A stretch of 64,000 bases of DNA from Streptomyces sp. NBC_01244 (lineage in GTDB: Bacteria > Actinomycetota > Actinomycetes > Streptomycetales > Streptomycetaceae): the NCBI RefSeq assembly GCF_035987325.1, contig NZ_CP108488.1, positions 5,580,001-5,644,000 of the forward strand, given 5' to 3'. The translations under genes were made by a program, and so were the position numbers. Below the pieces are notes generated by a model that worked only from the letters and a program-made list of their open reading frames with translations, was not told the DNA's origin and did not search any database. Within the stretch, counting starts at the first letter, position 1, and every line of letters starts with the position of its first letter. Of this stretch, positions 16,679 through 25,759 are shown one piece after another.

Positions 16679-18940
16679 CTATCCCTCCCCGGCCTCCCGG
16701 CGCCAGTGGGCGAGGCTGGACCTGCTTCTGAGTGTGAGGGGGTGGCCCGGTCCCAGCACTCGCAGGAGGTCCTCCAGCAGGGCGGTGAGTTCGGCGGCGG
16801 CGCCTCTCGGATTCCCCGTCCTCCCGCGCAAGTGGGCGAGGTTGTAGCGGGTGGTCAGGGTGTCGGGGTTGTCCGGTCCCAGGACCCGCAGGTAGTCCTC
16901 CAGCAGGGCGGTGAACGCGGCAGCGGCCCCGGACGGATCATCCGCCTGCCCGCGCCAGCCCGCCAAGTTGTGCCGCGTGGAGAGGGTGCGGGGGTGGTCC
17001 GGGCCCAGTATCCGAAGGTAGTCCTTCAACAGGGGGGCGAACGCGCCAGCGGCCCCCCTCGCGTCCCCTGCCTCTCCGAGCCAGTGGGCGTGGCTGGAAC
17101 GGGTGTTGAGGGTATCGGGGTGGTCCGGGCCCAGTGCCCACAGGTAGTGCTCCAGCAGGGCGGCGAACGCGGCAGCGGCCCCGGATGGATCTCCCCCCTT
17201 CCCCTGCCAGTGGGCGAGGTGGGAACGGGTGGTGAGGGTACGGGCATGGTCCGGGCCCAGCACCCGCAGAGAGTCTTCCAGCAGGGCGGCGAACGCGGCG
17301 GCTGCCCCCGTTGCATTCCCCGCCTCCCCCTGCCAGTGGGCGAGGTTGGAACGGGCGCCGAGGGTGTTGAGGTGGTCGGGGCCCAGCACCCTCAGGTGGT
17401 CCGTGACCAGGAGCGAGGCGGCCTCCGAAGCCTCGGCTGTGTCCCCCGCCTGCCCCCGCCACCGGGCGAGGTCGTTGCGGCTGACGAGAGTACTGGGGTG
17501 GTCCGAGCCCAAGTAGCGGGTGGCGGTGTTCGTGAGGTGCTGGAGGTGGTGGATGGCGGCAGCCAGTTGCCCGGCCTGTCCGAGGCTTTCACCAAGGCGG
17601 TACAACACCCAGTGGACGGCAGGCTGGTGCAGGGCGCCTCCCGCGCACGCGATCAGGGCGGTGGTGTTGGCGCGCAGAGCGCTGGCCAGGCCGGCGTCGC
17701 GTTCGGTGTCGGGCCAGGCGGCGATCAGGGCGTCGGCGGCGATGCGCGCGAGTAGGTCCCGGTGGTCCGGATGGAGTGGGTCGCGGAGGGCCCGTTGGAC
17801 GATCTGGTGGACGCGTACGTCCTGGTGGGCTTCGGCGGGGGAGTGGTCGACCAGGCTCAGACGGTGAAGGGTCCGCAGTGCGCCGGTCATCTCCTCCTCG
17901 ATGACCGTGGGGGGTTCCGGGGTCGGACTGTCGGGCCGGAGGGACCGGTGGGCGGTGAGGTACCTGAGGACCGGATCGCCGGTCAGGACCCGATCCGGGA
18001 TCCCGTTCGGGTCGAGCATCGCGGCGAGCTGGAGCATGGGACGGGCCAGGCCGACCGGGCGGAGTTCGTCCGCGCGGTCCACCGACAGGGACCAGGCGGC
18101 GGCCGCGGGGGTCGACTGGTCGTCGGGCAGGTCGCCGGGCTCGGGGAGCAGGTCGGCCAGGTGGCGCGCGCGGTCGGCGAGGCGGGCACGGTAGCGGGCG
18201 ACCGTGATGTGGGTGTCGATGAGGTAGGCGGCGGCCTGGGACAGGGCGAGCGGCAGGTGGCCGAGGTCCTCGGCCAGGGCGGCGAGGTTGCCTTCGGGTT
18301 CGTGGCGTCCCTGGGCGGCCAGGGCCTGTTGGAGGTGGGCCGTGGCCTCGGCCGGGGTGAACAGGCCCACCGGGACCAGGCGGCCGTGGGTGGCGAGGGC
18401 GGCGTCGCGGCGGCGGGTGGTGACCAGGGTCCGGCCGCGGGCATGGGTGGGCGGCCACAGGGCGCGCAGGTCGGCCGGGTCCGCGACGTCGTCCAGGACG
18501 ATCAGCCAGCGGGGCCGGCCCGGTGCGGGTTCGAGCCAGGCCAGGAAGGCGTGTGCGGCCCGTTCCGGGTCGGCGGGGTCCGTGTGGAGGATGTCCGCGG
18601 CGGCCTGGGCGTAGGCGTCGATGACGGCCTGGCGGGTGGCGGCGGTGACCCAGACGAGTAGCTCGACCTGGCCGTCGGCCCAGGCGTGGCGGGCGTGGTC
18701 GGCCGCGAGTTGGGTCTTGCCGACCCCGCCCATCCCGGCCAGGACCTGGCACAGGACCGCTGTGCCGCCGCCCTCCACGGCGGAGCGCAGCCGGTGCACC
18801 TCGGCCCGGTCCTGGAACGAACCGGCCCGGCGGGGGATCACCCCGACCTGGTGCGGCCAGGAGACGGCATGCCGGGCGGCGGCCTGGTAGGTGACCTGGC
18901 CGATGTGCTGCGCCGCCAGGCTGCCCTGCCCGGCGTGCAC
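16679..18940 (-). CDS. STAND NTPase (NB-ARC) with seven C-terminal TPR repeats
   Basis: A 753-residue signalling ATPase. Walker A GMGGVGKT is at residues 69-76, Walker B WLIVLDDV near 145-152, and the GLPL-like motif is GHLPLALSQAA. From about residue 465 seven kinesin-light-chain-type TPR units of 42 residues follow, each built on LLEDYLRVLGPDHPDTL; the middle ones are nearly identical. STAND proteins of this design oligomerise when the TPR region senses a signal. No catalytic effector domain is fused at the N-terminus. GTG 18940 is the best start in this frame, 57 bp after the stop of the small gene upstream; the ribosome-binding site is weak. Confidence 0.85.
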   Translation of the reverse strand: MHAGQGSLAAQHIGQVTYQAAARHAVSWPHQVGVIPRRAGSFQDRAEVHRLRSAVEGGGTAVLCQVLAGMGGVGKTQLAADHARHAWADGQVELLVWVTAATRQAVIDAYAQAAADILHTDPADPERAAHAFLAWLEPAPGRPRWLIVLDDVADPADLRALWPPTHARGRTLVTTRRRDAALATHGRLVPVGLFTPAEATAHLQQALAAQGRHEPEGNLAALAEDLGHLPLALSQAAAYLIDTHITVARYRARLADRARHLADLLPEPGDLPDDQSTPAAAAWSLSVDRADELRPVGLARPMLQLAAMLDPNGIPDRVLTGDPVLRYLTAHRSLRPDSPTPEPPTVIEEEMTGALRTLHRLSLVDHSPAEAHQDVRVHQIVQRALRDPLHPDHRDLLARIAADALIAAWPDTERDAGLASALRANTTALIACAGGALHQPAVHWVLYRLGESLGQAGQLAAAIHHLQHLTNTATRYLGSDHPSTLVSRNDLARWRGQAGDTAEASEAASLLVTDHLRVLGPDHLNTLGARSNLAHWQGEAGNATGAAAAFAALLEDSLRVLGPDHARTLTTRSHLAHWQGKGGDPSGAAAAFAALLEHYLWALGPDHPDTLNTRSSHAHWLGEAGDARGAAGAFAPLLKDYLRILGPDHPRTLSTRHNLAGWRGQADDPSGAAAAFTALLEDYLRVLGPDNPDTLTTRYNLAHLRGRTGNPRGAAAELTALLEDLLRVLGPGHPLTLRSRSSLAHWRREAGEG

Positions 18941-18996
18941 GAATACGCCGCCGGCCGGTGGCGCGGTGGCGGGGAGGCTTGGGAACGCCGGTCCGG

Positions 18997-19467
18997 TCAG
19001 CCCTGGGACGGATCCGGCACCGGAGGGGGGCCGATGTGCGCGCCCCCGTGCAGGACGGCCGCCGCGATCGATCCGCCCTCGGCGCTGACGCGGATGTCGC
19101 CCCCGGCCGCGACTCCGCCGGCCCCCGCCGAGACCCGGCCGGCCTCCGCGGTGTCCTCCAGCAGGGCCCGTAGCCCGGCGGCCGCGTCGGTCCGCCCGGC
19201 GTCGTCGAGACTCTCGAGCAGATCCTCGAAACGGGTGCGCCAGACCTGTGCCTGGAGGTTCTGTTCCTGCTCCGATCCGCCGGCGGCCGCGAGTTCGGCG
19301 GCGGTGCGGTCCAGTCGCTCCAACTGGATCCGCTCGCGCTCGCCGTCGCCCCGCCCGAACCACCGCGCGACCCGGTCGCGGACTTCCGTCCACGCGTCCG
19401 TCGTCGCGGCCTGCACGACTGCGGCGCCCCCCGCTGCGGCCAACGCCGCCAACGATTCGGCCAGCAT
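18997..19467 (-). CDS. Small helical protein preceding the STAND gene
   Basis: I cannot assign a family to this 156-residue protein. Residues ~1-25 are Ala-rich helical (MLAESLAALAAAGGAAVVQA); the middle is charged and helical (RDRVARWFGRGDGERERIQL, then WRTRFEDLLESLDDAG), likely a coiled coil. It ends with a Gly/Ala region, GGVAAGGDIRVSAEGGSIA, and HGGAHIG. The STAND protein opens with a similar phrase (GSLAAQHIGQV). The frame overlaps a long opposite-phase reading that lacks coding sense here. It is 56 bp upstream of the STAND gene on the same strand, so co-transcription is likely; it may be a partner or sensor. Confidence 0.7.
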   Translation of the reverse strand: MLAESLAALAAAGGAAVVQAATTDAWTEVRDRVARWFGRGDGERERIQLERLDRTAAELAAAGGSEQEQNLQAQVWRTRFEDLLESLDDAGRTDAAAGLRALLEDTAEAGRVSAGAGGVAAGGDIRVSAEGGSIAAAVLHGGAHIGPPPVPDPSQG

Positions 19468-19616
19468 CTCGTACCCACCCCCATGTCCCGGATCCCTCGT
19501 ACGCGGCCCTCGACGGGTCACGAGCCACGTCCGAACGTACTTCTGCGCAGCGGCGCGCACGGCCCTTTCGGCCAAGAGAGCGCGAGGCCGCAGCCGTCGG
19601 GTCCGGGGCCGTCATC

Positions 19617-20150
19617 ATGGATCCCATGACGAACGACGGGGAAGCGAAGGGCGGTCCGGTGTCGTGTCCGGGCTGCGGGACGGGGGACAACGTCCCGGTC
19701 GCCGCGGTGCAGCGGGGCAAGGACCGGATCCGGCTCGCCCCGGCACCGAACAAGACCGGCGACGGCTGCGCGAACTTCATCGAGGGCACCGTGATCGCCG
19801 GGCTGGTCGCCTGCGCGGGCGCGTACTACGCCGACGACCGGGACTGGCCCTGGCTCCTGCCGGCGGGGATCGTCGGTGCGCTGCTCGTGATGGTGGGGAC
19901 GATCGCCGTGATCCGCAGCGAGGGCAAGGACAAGCGGCGGGTGGAGGCCGGCGCGGACCGGGCGGCCGAGGCCGCCGCGGGGGCCCGGTACTGCGCGCCG
20001 TGCGACGGGGTGTTCTACCCCTCGGGCGGTCCGTGGCAGGGCGTGGCGGCCCCGGAAAGGTTCCGCCACCACGTCTGGACGGCCGGCGGGTACGGGGACC
20101 AGCTCGACGAGAAGGAGAAGGCGGCGGCCGGGGAGGGGGAGACCTCTTGA
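19617..20150 (+). CDS. Membrane protein with zinc-ribbon-like ends
   Basis: A 177-residue protein not assigned to a named family. It has an N-terminal CPGCG pair and a late CAPC (YCAPCDGVFYP), which look like two halves of a zinc ribbon. Between them are two hydrophobic segments (FIEGTVIAGLVACAGAYYA and WLLPAGIVGALLVMVGTIAV). The layout suggests both termini are cytoplasmic. ATG 19617 and ATG 19626 are both in frame with no clear ribosome-binding site. It converges with the DsbA-like gene, nine bases apart. Confidence 0.65.
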   Translation: MDPMTNDGEAKGGPVSCPGCGTGDNVPVAAVQRGKDRIRLAPAPNKTGDGCANFIEGTVIAGLVACAGAYYADDRDWPWLLPAGIVGALLVMVGTIAVIRSEGKDKRRVEAGADRAAEAAAGARYCAPCDGVFYPSGGPWQGVAAPERFRHHVWTAGGYGDQLDEKEKAAAGEGETS

Positions 20151-20159
20151 GCCGCCCCG

Positions 20160-20969
20160 CTACTTCAGGTTCTCGGAGATCAGCTTCTTGAACTCGTCCT
20201 GGGTGATCGAGTCGATGCCCTTGCCCGAGTTCACCGTGAGCTTCGTGCCGTTGACGGAGACGTCCGGCGTGCCCTGCATGTTCTGGTCGTAGAAGGCCTG
20301 GCCGACCTTTTCGACCCACGGCATGTACGTGAGTTCCTTGACCGCCTGGTTGAAGGCGGGTGTCCGCAGTCCCGGGACCTGCTCCGCGAGCTCCAGCAGG
20401 GTGGCCGTGGAGCCGAACTTGTCGTCCGATTCCTTCTCCGGGTGGTTCTTGTAGAGCACCTGGAGGTACTCCATGAACTTCTCCGGGCTCTCGTTGACCG
20501 CCGCGCCCAGCGCGTTGACCGCACGCTTGGAGCCCTTGCCGCCGCCCAGCGCTTTGTCCAGGAACGTGGCGAAGTGGTACTCGACGCGGTACGTGCCCGC
20601 GTCCGCCTGCTCCTTGATGGTCTTCCCGAGGCCGATCTCGACGCCCGCGCAGTAGGGGCAGCGCGGGTCGAGCCAGACGGAGAGGACGTTCTTCGCGTCG
20701 GCCTTGCCGTACGGGATCACGATCCCGTCCTTGCCGGTGGTGTTGGCCGGCTGGACGAAGGGCTTGCCGGCCGCCTCGTCGGCGGAGCCGCCGGAGCCGG
20801 AGGAGTTCGCCGCGTACATCCCGATGCCGACCGCGAGGGCCAGTACGGCGACCAGCGCGCCGCCGATCAGCACGCGCCCGCGCAGCTTCTCGCGCCGGGC
20901 CAGGGCCTCGCGCTCCTCGCGCATCCGGTCGCGGGTCTCGCGCCGCTGGTCCTTCTTGCTGCTTGCCAT
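20160..20969 (-). CDS. DsbA-family thiol-disulfide oxidoreductase, membrane-anchored
   Basis: A 269-residue protein with a cytoplasmic Arg/Glu-rich N-terminus (residues 1-31), one membrane anchor (VLIGGALVAVLALAVGIGMY) and an extracytoplasmic thioredoxin-like domain. The active site is CPYC in DPRCPYCAG, and the cis-Pro region is MQGTPDVSVNGTKL. Likely introduces or isomerises disulfides in exported proteins. It has a normal length for actinobacterial DsbA-like proteins. It is transcribed away from the lytic transglycosylase gene, which has a Cys pair and could be a client (inference). Confidence 0.88.
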   Translation of the reverse strand: MASSKKDQRRETRDRMREEREALARREKLRGRVLIGGALVAVLALAVGIGMYAANSSGSGGSADEAAGKPFVQPANTTGKDGIVIPYGKADAKNVLSVWLDPRCPYCAGVEIGLGKTIKEQADAGTYRVEYHFATFLDKALGGGKGSKRAVNALGAAVNESPEKFMEYLQVLYKNHPEKESDDKFGSTATLLELAEQVPGLRTPAFNQAVKELTYMPWVEKVGQAFYDQNMQGTPDVSVNGTKLTVNSGKGIDSITQDEFKKLISENLK

Positions 20970-21274
20970 CCGTCAAGGATAAAGACCGTAGAGCACCCAA
21001 GCAGGTGCCATTGGTGCGAATCGGGCGGAGACCTAAGTCCTTTGTCCGTTTCGGGACAAGGTCCTGTGGAAGGTCCTGTGAAGGGCAGGCGAATGGTGGG
21101 ACACATCTCCCGGGGCGGCGGTGAGTCGCGTGCGAAGAACTGATAGACAGTTAACCTCCACGGCCCGATCGGCCGTCCGCGCGAAGACGTATCGGGGCGC
21201 GCGGAGCTTCATACGACTTTTTTACGTTTTACGGTGGCCCGGATCGGCCGCCGCTCTGGGGGGATCGCCGCACT
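20970..21274. promoter_or_regulatory. Divergent promoter region with 12-bp direct repeats
   Basis: This 305-bp gap separates the divergent DsbA-like and lytic transglycosylase genes. A near-perfect tandem pair, aaggtcctgtgg and aaggtcctgtga, lies at 21058-21081 beside a small hairpin (ctttgtcc/gggacaag, 21040-21060). Direct repeats at 12-bp spacing are what response regulators commonly bind. An AT-rich block (21208-21232) lies near the transglycosylase start. No gene is seen. Confidence 0.4.
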
Positions 21275-23035
21275 GTGAAGCCACTTCACCGTCACCTCGT
21301 CAACACCTCGCGCAAAGTCATGTGCACGGCCGCCCTCGCGGCCAGCCTGACCACCGCCGCGGTCGTGACCAACACGCCGATCGCGGGCGCCGGGGAAGCC
21401 GAGCCGACCCCCGACAGCCCCCAGGCCGCCGACCGCGGTGACGCCCGGCTGGAACTCCCCGACCTGGTCGCCGACCCGCCGCCCGCGCCCCCCGGCGCGG
21501 CCAGCCCGGGCGGGGCCACCGCCGGCATACCCGCGACCGCCCTCGACGCCTACAAGCGTGCCGAGATCTCGGTGGGCGCCGCACTCCCCGGCTGCCACCT
21601 GCCCTGGCAGCTGCTCGCGGGCATAGGCAGGGTCGAGTCCGTGCACGCCTCCGGCTACGGGCTCAAGGCGGACGGGTACACCGAGAAGCCGATCCGCGGG
21701 CCGCGCCTGGACGGCAACGGCTTCGCCGAGATCAAGGACACCGACAAGGGCGAGTGGGACGCGGACCCCGAGTACGACCGCGCGGTCGGCCCGATGCAGT
21801 TCATCCCCTCGACCTGGTCGACCTGGGGCGCCGACGGCAACGCCGACGGCAAGCGCGACCCGAACAACATCTACGACGCCGCGCTGGGTGCGGGCCTCTA
21901 CCTCTGCGCGGGCCAGCGCAACCTCACCGACGCGGGCGACCTCGACAAGGCGATCCTCAGCTACAACAGGTCGCGCGAGTACGTGAACACGGTGCTCGGC
22001 TACATGCGCCAGTACCAGGCCGGCCAGGGCGCGACCCCGGTGCCGAACCCGCCGTCCGGCAACTACCCGACGCCGAACCCGCCGCACCTGCCCACGCCGC
22101 CGGCCCCGCCGGCACCCGTGCCGACGCCGACCCCGACTCCGACGCCGCCCACGCCGACTCCCACGCCGACGCCGACCCCCACGCCGCCGCCTAAGCCGAC
22201 GCCGACGCTGGACAAGCTGGTCCGGATCGGCACGAGGGAGCTCACGGCCGAGGCCGGGACCGAGTTCCCGCGCACCCCGCTCATCAAGGCGGTGCTGTCC
22301 AACGGCATGCCGGCCGTCAACCAGGCCGTCATCTTCTCCCTCGACGACGACACCACCGGCCACACCGTCTTCGCGGCCGACGGCAAGGACTTCGCGGTCC
22401 TCAGCACCAACGAAAAGGGCCTGGTCAGGGTTCCGAAGCTGAAGGCCGGCCGCAAGGCGGGCGACTTCACCCTGCGCGCCTCGGGCTACGCGGCTTCGTC
22501 CGAGGTCTCCGTGAAGATCGCCGGCAAGGTCACCCCGGCCAAGCCGGTACCGGTCCCGGAGGCGGACAAGCTGGTCCGCAGCGACGCGAACGCCGGCAAG
22601 CCGCTCACCGCGGAAGCCGGGACCGGGATCAAGGGCGTGCAGTTCCTGGCGACGGCGAAGGACAAGGCGGTCGCCGGAGCCAAGGCCACGGCCGGGCTGG
22701 GCACCAAGGCCGCGGACGGCACGTGGACCCCCGCGGACCCGGCCAAGGCCGGGGAGACCCCGTACTTCCTGGACAAGGACGGCAAGAAGCTCACGGAGCT
22801 GGCGCTCCCGGCGACCGGGGCGGACGGCAAGATCGACCTGCCGGAACTGTCCACCACCGGCGTCGCCGCGGGCACGTACACGCTCCGCGTGCGGATCTCG
22901 GACCAGGCGGTCCTCTTCCTGGAGATCACGGTCACCGAGCCCCCCGTCACCGAGCCCCCCGTCACCGAGCCCCCGGCCACCGAGCCCCCGGCCACCGAGC
23001 CTCCCGCGACGGCCCGGCCGACTCGGAAGAGCTAG
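21275..23035 (+). CDS. Secreted lytic transglycosylase with C-terminal repeat region
   Basis: A 586-residue exported cell-wall enzyme. Signal segment at residues ~14-36 (KVMCTAALAASLTTAAVV). The transglycosylase domain at ~85-250 resembles MltB/SLT type: GIGRVESVHASGYG with the catalytic Glu, then AVGPMQFIPSTWSTWG, and a final SYNRSREYV. A Pro/Thr-rich linker of PTPTPTP repeats (about 265-310) spans the wall, followed by two Ig-like modules each starting DKLVR. The C-terminus is a repeated TEPP stretch. It cleaves peptidoglycan glycan strands. GTG 21275 is the only reasonable start. A strong terminator follows directly. Confidence 0.88.
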   Translation: MKPLHRHLVNTSRKVMCTAALAASLTTAAVVTNTPIAGAGEAEPTPDSPQAADRGDARLELPDLVADPPPAPPGAASPGGATAGIPATALDAYKRAEISVGAALPGCHLPWQLLAGIGRVESVHASGYGLKADGYTEKPIRGPRLDGNGFAEIKDTDKGEWDADPEYDRAVGPMQFIPSTWSTWGADGNADGKRDPNNIYDAALGAGLYLCAGQRNLTDAGDLDKAILSYNRSREYVNTVLGYMRQYQAGQGATPVPNPPSGNYPTPNPPHLPTPPAPPAPVPTPTPTPTPPTPTPTPTPTPTPPPKPTPTLDKLVRIGTRELTAEAGTEFPRTPLIKAVLSNGMPAVNQAVIFSLDDDTTGHTVFAADGKDFAVLSTNEKGLVRVPKLKAGRKAGDFTLRASGYAASSEVSVKIAGKVTPAKPVPVPEADKLVRSDANAGKPLTAEAGTGIKGVQFLATAKDKAVAGAKATAGLGTKAADGTWTPADPAKAGETPYFLDKDGKKLTELALPATGADGKIDLPELSTTGVAAGTYTLRVRISDQAVLFLEITVTEPPVTEPPVTEPPATEPPATEPPATARPTRKS

Positions 23036-23062
23036 TCCCTCGGGGCGTTTCGCTCCGTATAC

Positions 23063-23111
23063 GGCAAAGTGCCCCCCGGCACCGTTCAACGGTGCCGGGG
23101 GGCACTTTGCC
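23063..23111 (+). terminator. Perfect long-hairpin terminator
   Basis: Two 24-nt perfectly complementary arms (23063-23086 and 23088-23111) meet with a ttcaa turn. It begins 28 bp after the lytic transglycosylase stop. The stem is extremely GC-rich and lacks a long U tract. Confidence 0.85.
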
Positions 23112-23150
23112 GCCGGCCCGGGTTTCGCGGCCCGGCCGGGGCAAAAGGCA

Positions 23151-23192
23151 GGAGCCCCGTCGACTCTGCTCGCGCAGAGAAGACAGGGCTCC
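23151..23192 (-). terminator. Terminator of the cold-shock gene
   Basis: ggagccc (23151-23157) pairs with gggctcc (23186-23192), enclosing a second stem ctctgc/gcagag. On the minus strand the hairpin is followed by TGCCTTTTGCC. It lies 42 bp past the cold-shock stop. Confidence 0.75.
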
Positions 23193-23234
23193 TTGGGTAC
23201 TGCATATCCAACCGCGATTGGTTGGCCCAGGCGA

Positions 23235-23438
23235 CTAGGCCGGGGTGACGTTCTCCGCCTGCGGGCCCTTCGGGCCCTGGGTGACGTCGAAGTTCACCAG
23301 CTGGTTCTCCTCAAGGGAGCGGAAGCCGGCGGCGTTGATCGCGGAGTAGTGGACGAAGACATCCGGGCCGCCGCCGTCCTGGGCGATGAAGCCGAAGCCC
23401 TTTTCAGCGTTGAACCACTTGACGGTTCCGGTAGCCAT
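23235..23438 (-). CDS. Cold-shock-domain protein
   Basis: A 67-residue CspA-family protein that binds single-stranded RNA/DNA. It shows RNP1 (KGFGFI) and RNP2 (VFVHYS), and ends NVTPA. ATG 23438 follows AGGAGG at the normal spacing. Its long leader contains a terminator-like hairpin (listed separately). It is divergent from mqnA with about 240 bp between starts. Length and sequence are typical of Streptomyces Csp proteins. Confidence 0.95.
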   Translation of the reverse strand: MATGTVKWFNAEKGFGFIAQDGGGPDVFVHYSAINAAGFRSLEENQLVNFDVTQGPKGPQAENVTPA

Positions 23439-23505
23439 GAGCCCTCCTATGGGCCAAAGGGTCGCCCTGCTCCAGAACCTGCTAAGAAGTCTGAAAACTA
23501 CAAAA

Positions 23506-23531
23506 GCCTGCGGGTCACATTCTCCGCAGGC
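23506..23531 (-). promoter_or_regulatory. Terminator-like hairpin in the csp leader
   Basis: On the minus strand GCCTGCGG and CCGCAGGC form a perfect 8-bp stem around a 10-nt loop, directly followed by TTTTGTAGTTTT. This is a textbook intrinsic-terminator shape 68 bp before the csp start, with no other minus-strand gene upstream. If transcription starts above it, it is an attenuator or RNA thermosensor; if below, it would be promoter DNA. I could not fix the promoter. Confidence 0.5.
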
Positions 23532-23666
23532 CTCGTACTGCAAGGGAAACCAAACTGCAACTTGCGTCGAGCCTAGCACGCACCCTGCGGCCGAGACCAG
23601 AGGGAAAGATCACGTCACTCGGACGTTTGAGACCCGCCAGACGGCTGACGGAGACGCGGGGGCTAG

Positions 23667-24539
<873 letters not shown>

Positions 24540-24795
24540 TGCGGCTTATGCGGGTATTCGCCTTTCGCCTTTCGCGTGCGTCCTTCCGCGGAGCGGAATG
24601 GGGCGGAAGACGAATGCCCGCCGTCCACCGCGAATGCGTTCTGCTTTCGCCGCCCCCGCGCGGGAGCGGATGCCGGCCGGCTTCGAACCGGCCCGCCCGG
24701 CGGGTGCGGCGGCCTGAGCCGGAGCGCGCCCCGGGGACAACCGCCCCTGCTACCGTCCATCGCCAAGAAGCGGCGGCGCGGGGGCGAAAGCTGAC

Positions 24796-25581
24796 ATGGA
24801 CATTGTGGGATTCGTTGCCGGGGTCACGCTCTGGGGCGCACTGACAGGCCTCCTGCTGCCCCGCGCCGTCTACCGCCTCGCGGTCGAGGCGGACCTGCCC
24901 CGGCGCTCGGCCTGCCCGGCCGGGCATCCGCTGACCGGCCCGGCCCGCGGCTGGCTGGGCCTCGCGGTCTGCCCCCGGTGCGCGCCGCCCGCCCCGGGCA
25001 ACCGGTTCCGCCGGCGCGGGGGCTTCGCGCCTGCGGGCGGGGCCGTGCTCGCGACCATCCTGGTGTGCCTCGCGCTCGGGGCCGGGGTGGGGGCGCGGCC
25101 CGAGCTGGCCGTCTGGCTGCTGCTGGCGCCCTTCACCGTGCTGCTCTGCCTCGTGGACCGGGCCGTGCACCGGCTGCCCGACGTACTGACCCTCCCGCTG
25201 GCCGCCGGGACCGCCGTCGCCCTCGGGGTGGCCGCCCTGGCCGGGGGAGCCGGCGGCTCCTGGACGCGCGCGCTGCTCGGCGGGCTCGCCCTCGGCGGCG
25301 CCTACCTCCTCCTCTTCTTCATCAACCCGCGCGGCATGGGCTTCGGCGACGTCAAACTCGCGCTCGTCGTGGGGCAGGTGCTCGGCTGGTACGGGTGGCC
25401 CGTGCTGCTCGCCGGCACCTTCGCCGCGTTCCTCGGGGGCGCCGTGCACGGCCTCGCCCTGATCGCCCTGCGCCGGGCGGACCGCAACAGCCCGATCCCC
25501 TTCGGCCCGTTCATGGCGGGCGGCGCCCTCGCGGGCGTGGTCTGGGCGGGCCTCGGCCTCGGCGCCGCGGCGGGCCTCTGA
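24796..25581 (+). CDS. Type IV prepilin peptidase (A24 family)
   Basis: A 261-residue polytopic membrane aspartic protease. The catalytic pair is the Asp in VDRAVHRLPD and the GxGD Asp in GMGFGDVKLA. A cytoplasmic loop carries two CxxC-like motifs (CPAGHPL and CPRCAPP) as in zinc-binding PilD homologues, and about seven hydrophobic segments follow. It would cleave prepilin-type leaders, probably of Tad/Flp pili or type II-like secretion, although no pilus genes are in the window. The N-terminal N-methylase part is reduced. ATG 24796 starts the frame. The 256 bp before it are GC-rich with no gene. Confidence 0.85.
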   Translation: MDIVGFVAGVTLWGALTGLLLPRAVYRLAVEADLPRRSACPAGHPLTGPARGWLGLAVCPRCAPPAPGNRFRRRGGFAPAGGAVLATILVCLALGAGVGARPELAVWLLLAPFTVLLCLVDRAVHRLPDVLTLPLAAGTAVALGVAALAGGAGGSWTRALLGGLALGGAYLLLFFINPRGMGFGDVKLALVVGQVLGWYGWPVLLAGTFAAFLGGAVHGLALIALRRADRNSPIPFGPFMAGGALAGVVWAGLGLGAAAGL

Positions 25582-25685
25582 GCGGGCCTCCGTACGCACC
25601 GGTAGGGGGTCAGGGCCGGGGAGGGGGCGGCTGGCGTAGGCTGGATCGGTCCGGCGTCTTGGCACAGCCGAACGCCGACCGGACG

Positions 25686-25750
25686 CCAGCCGAACGACAC
25701 AGCCGAACGACCCAGGCGAACGACACAGCCGAACGACACAGCCGAAAGGT
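25686..25750 (+). repeat. 13-bp tandem repeat x5 at the mqnC leader
   Basis: Five contiguous copies of acagccgaacgac with one or two changes each run up to the mqnC start. The last copy has changed to acagccgaaaggt, which supplies the ribosome-binding site. It separates the prepilin peptidase stop from mqnC. Confidence 0.8.
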
Positions 25751-25759
25751 GACGCACCG

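Noticed and set aside
18941..19789. N-terminal extension of the STAND protein to 19789
   Set aside because: The extension is Arg/Gly-rich out-of-phase translation of the 156-residue gene and has no domain.
24640..24760. tRNA-like T arm near 24693 (ggcttcgaacc)
   Set aside because: No anticodon arm, acceptor stem or D arm can be drawn around it.
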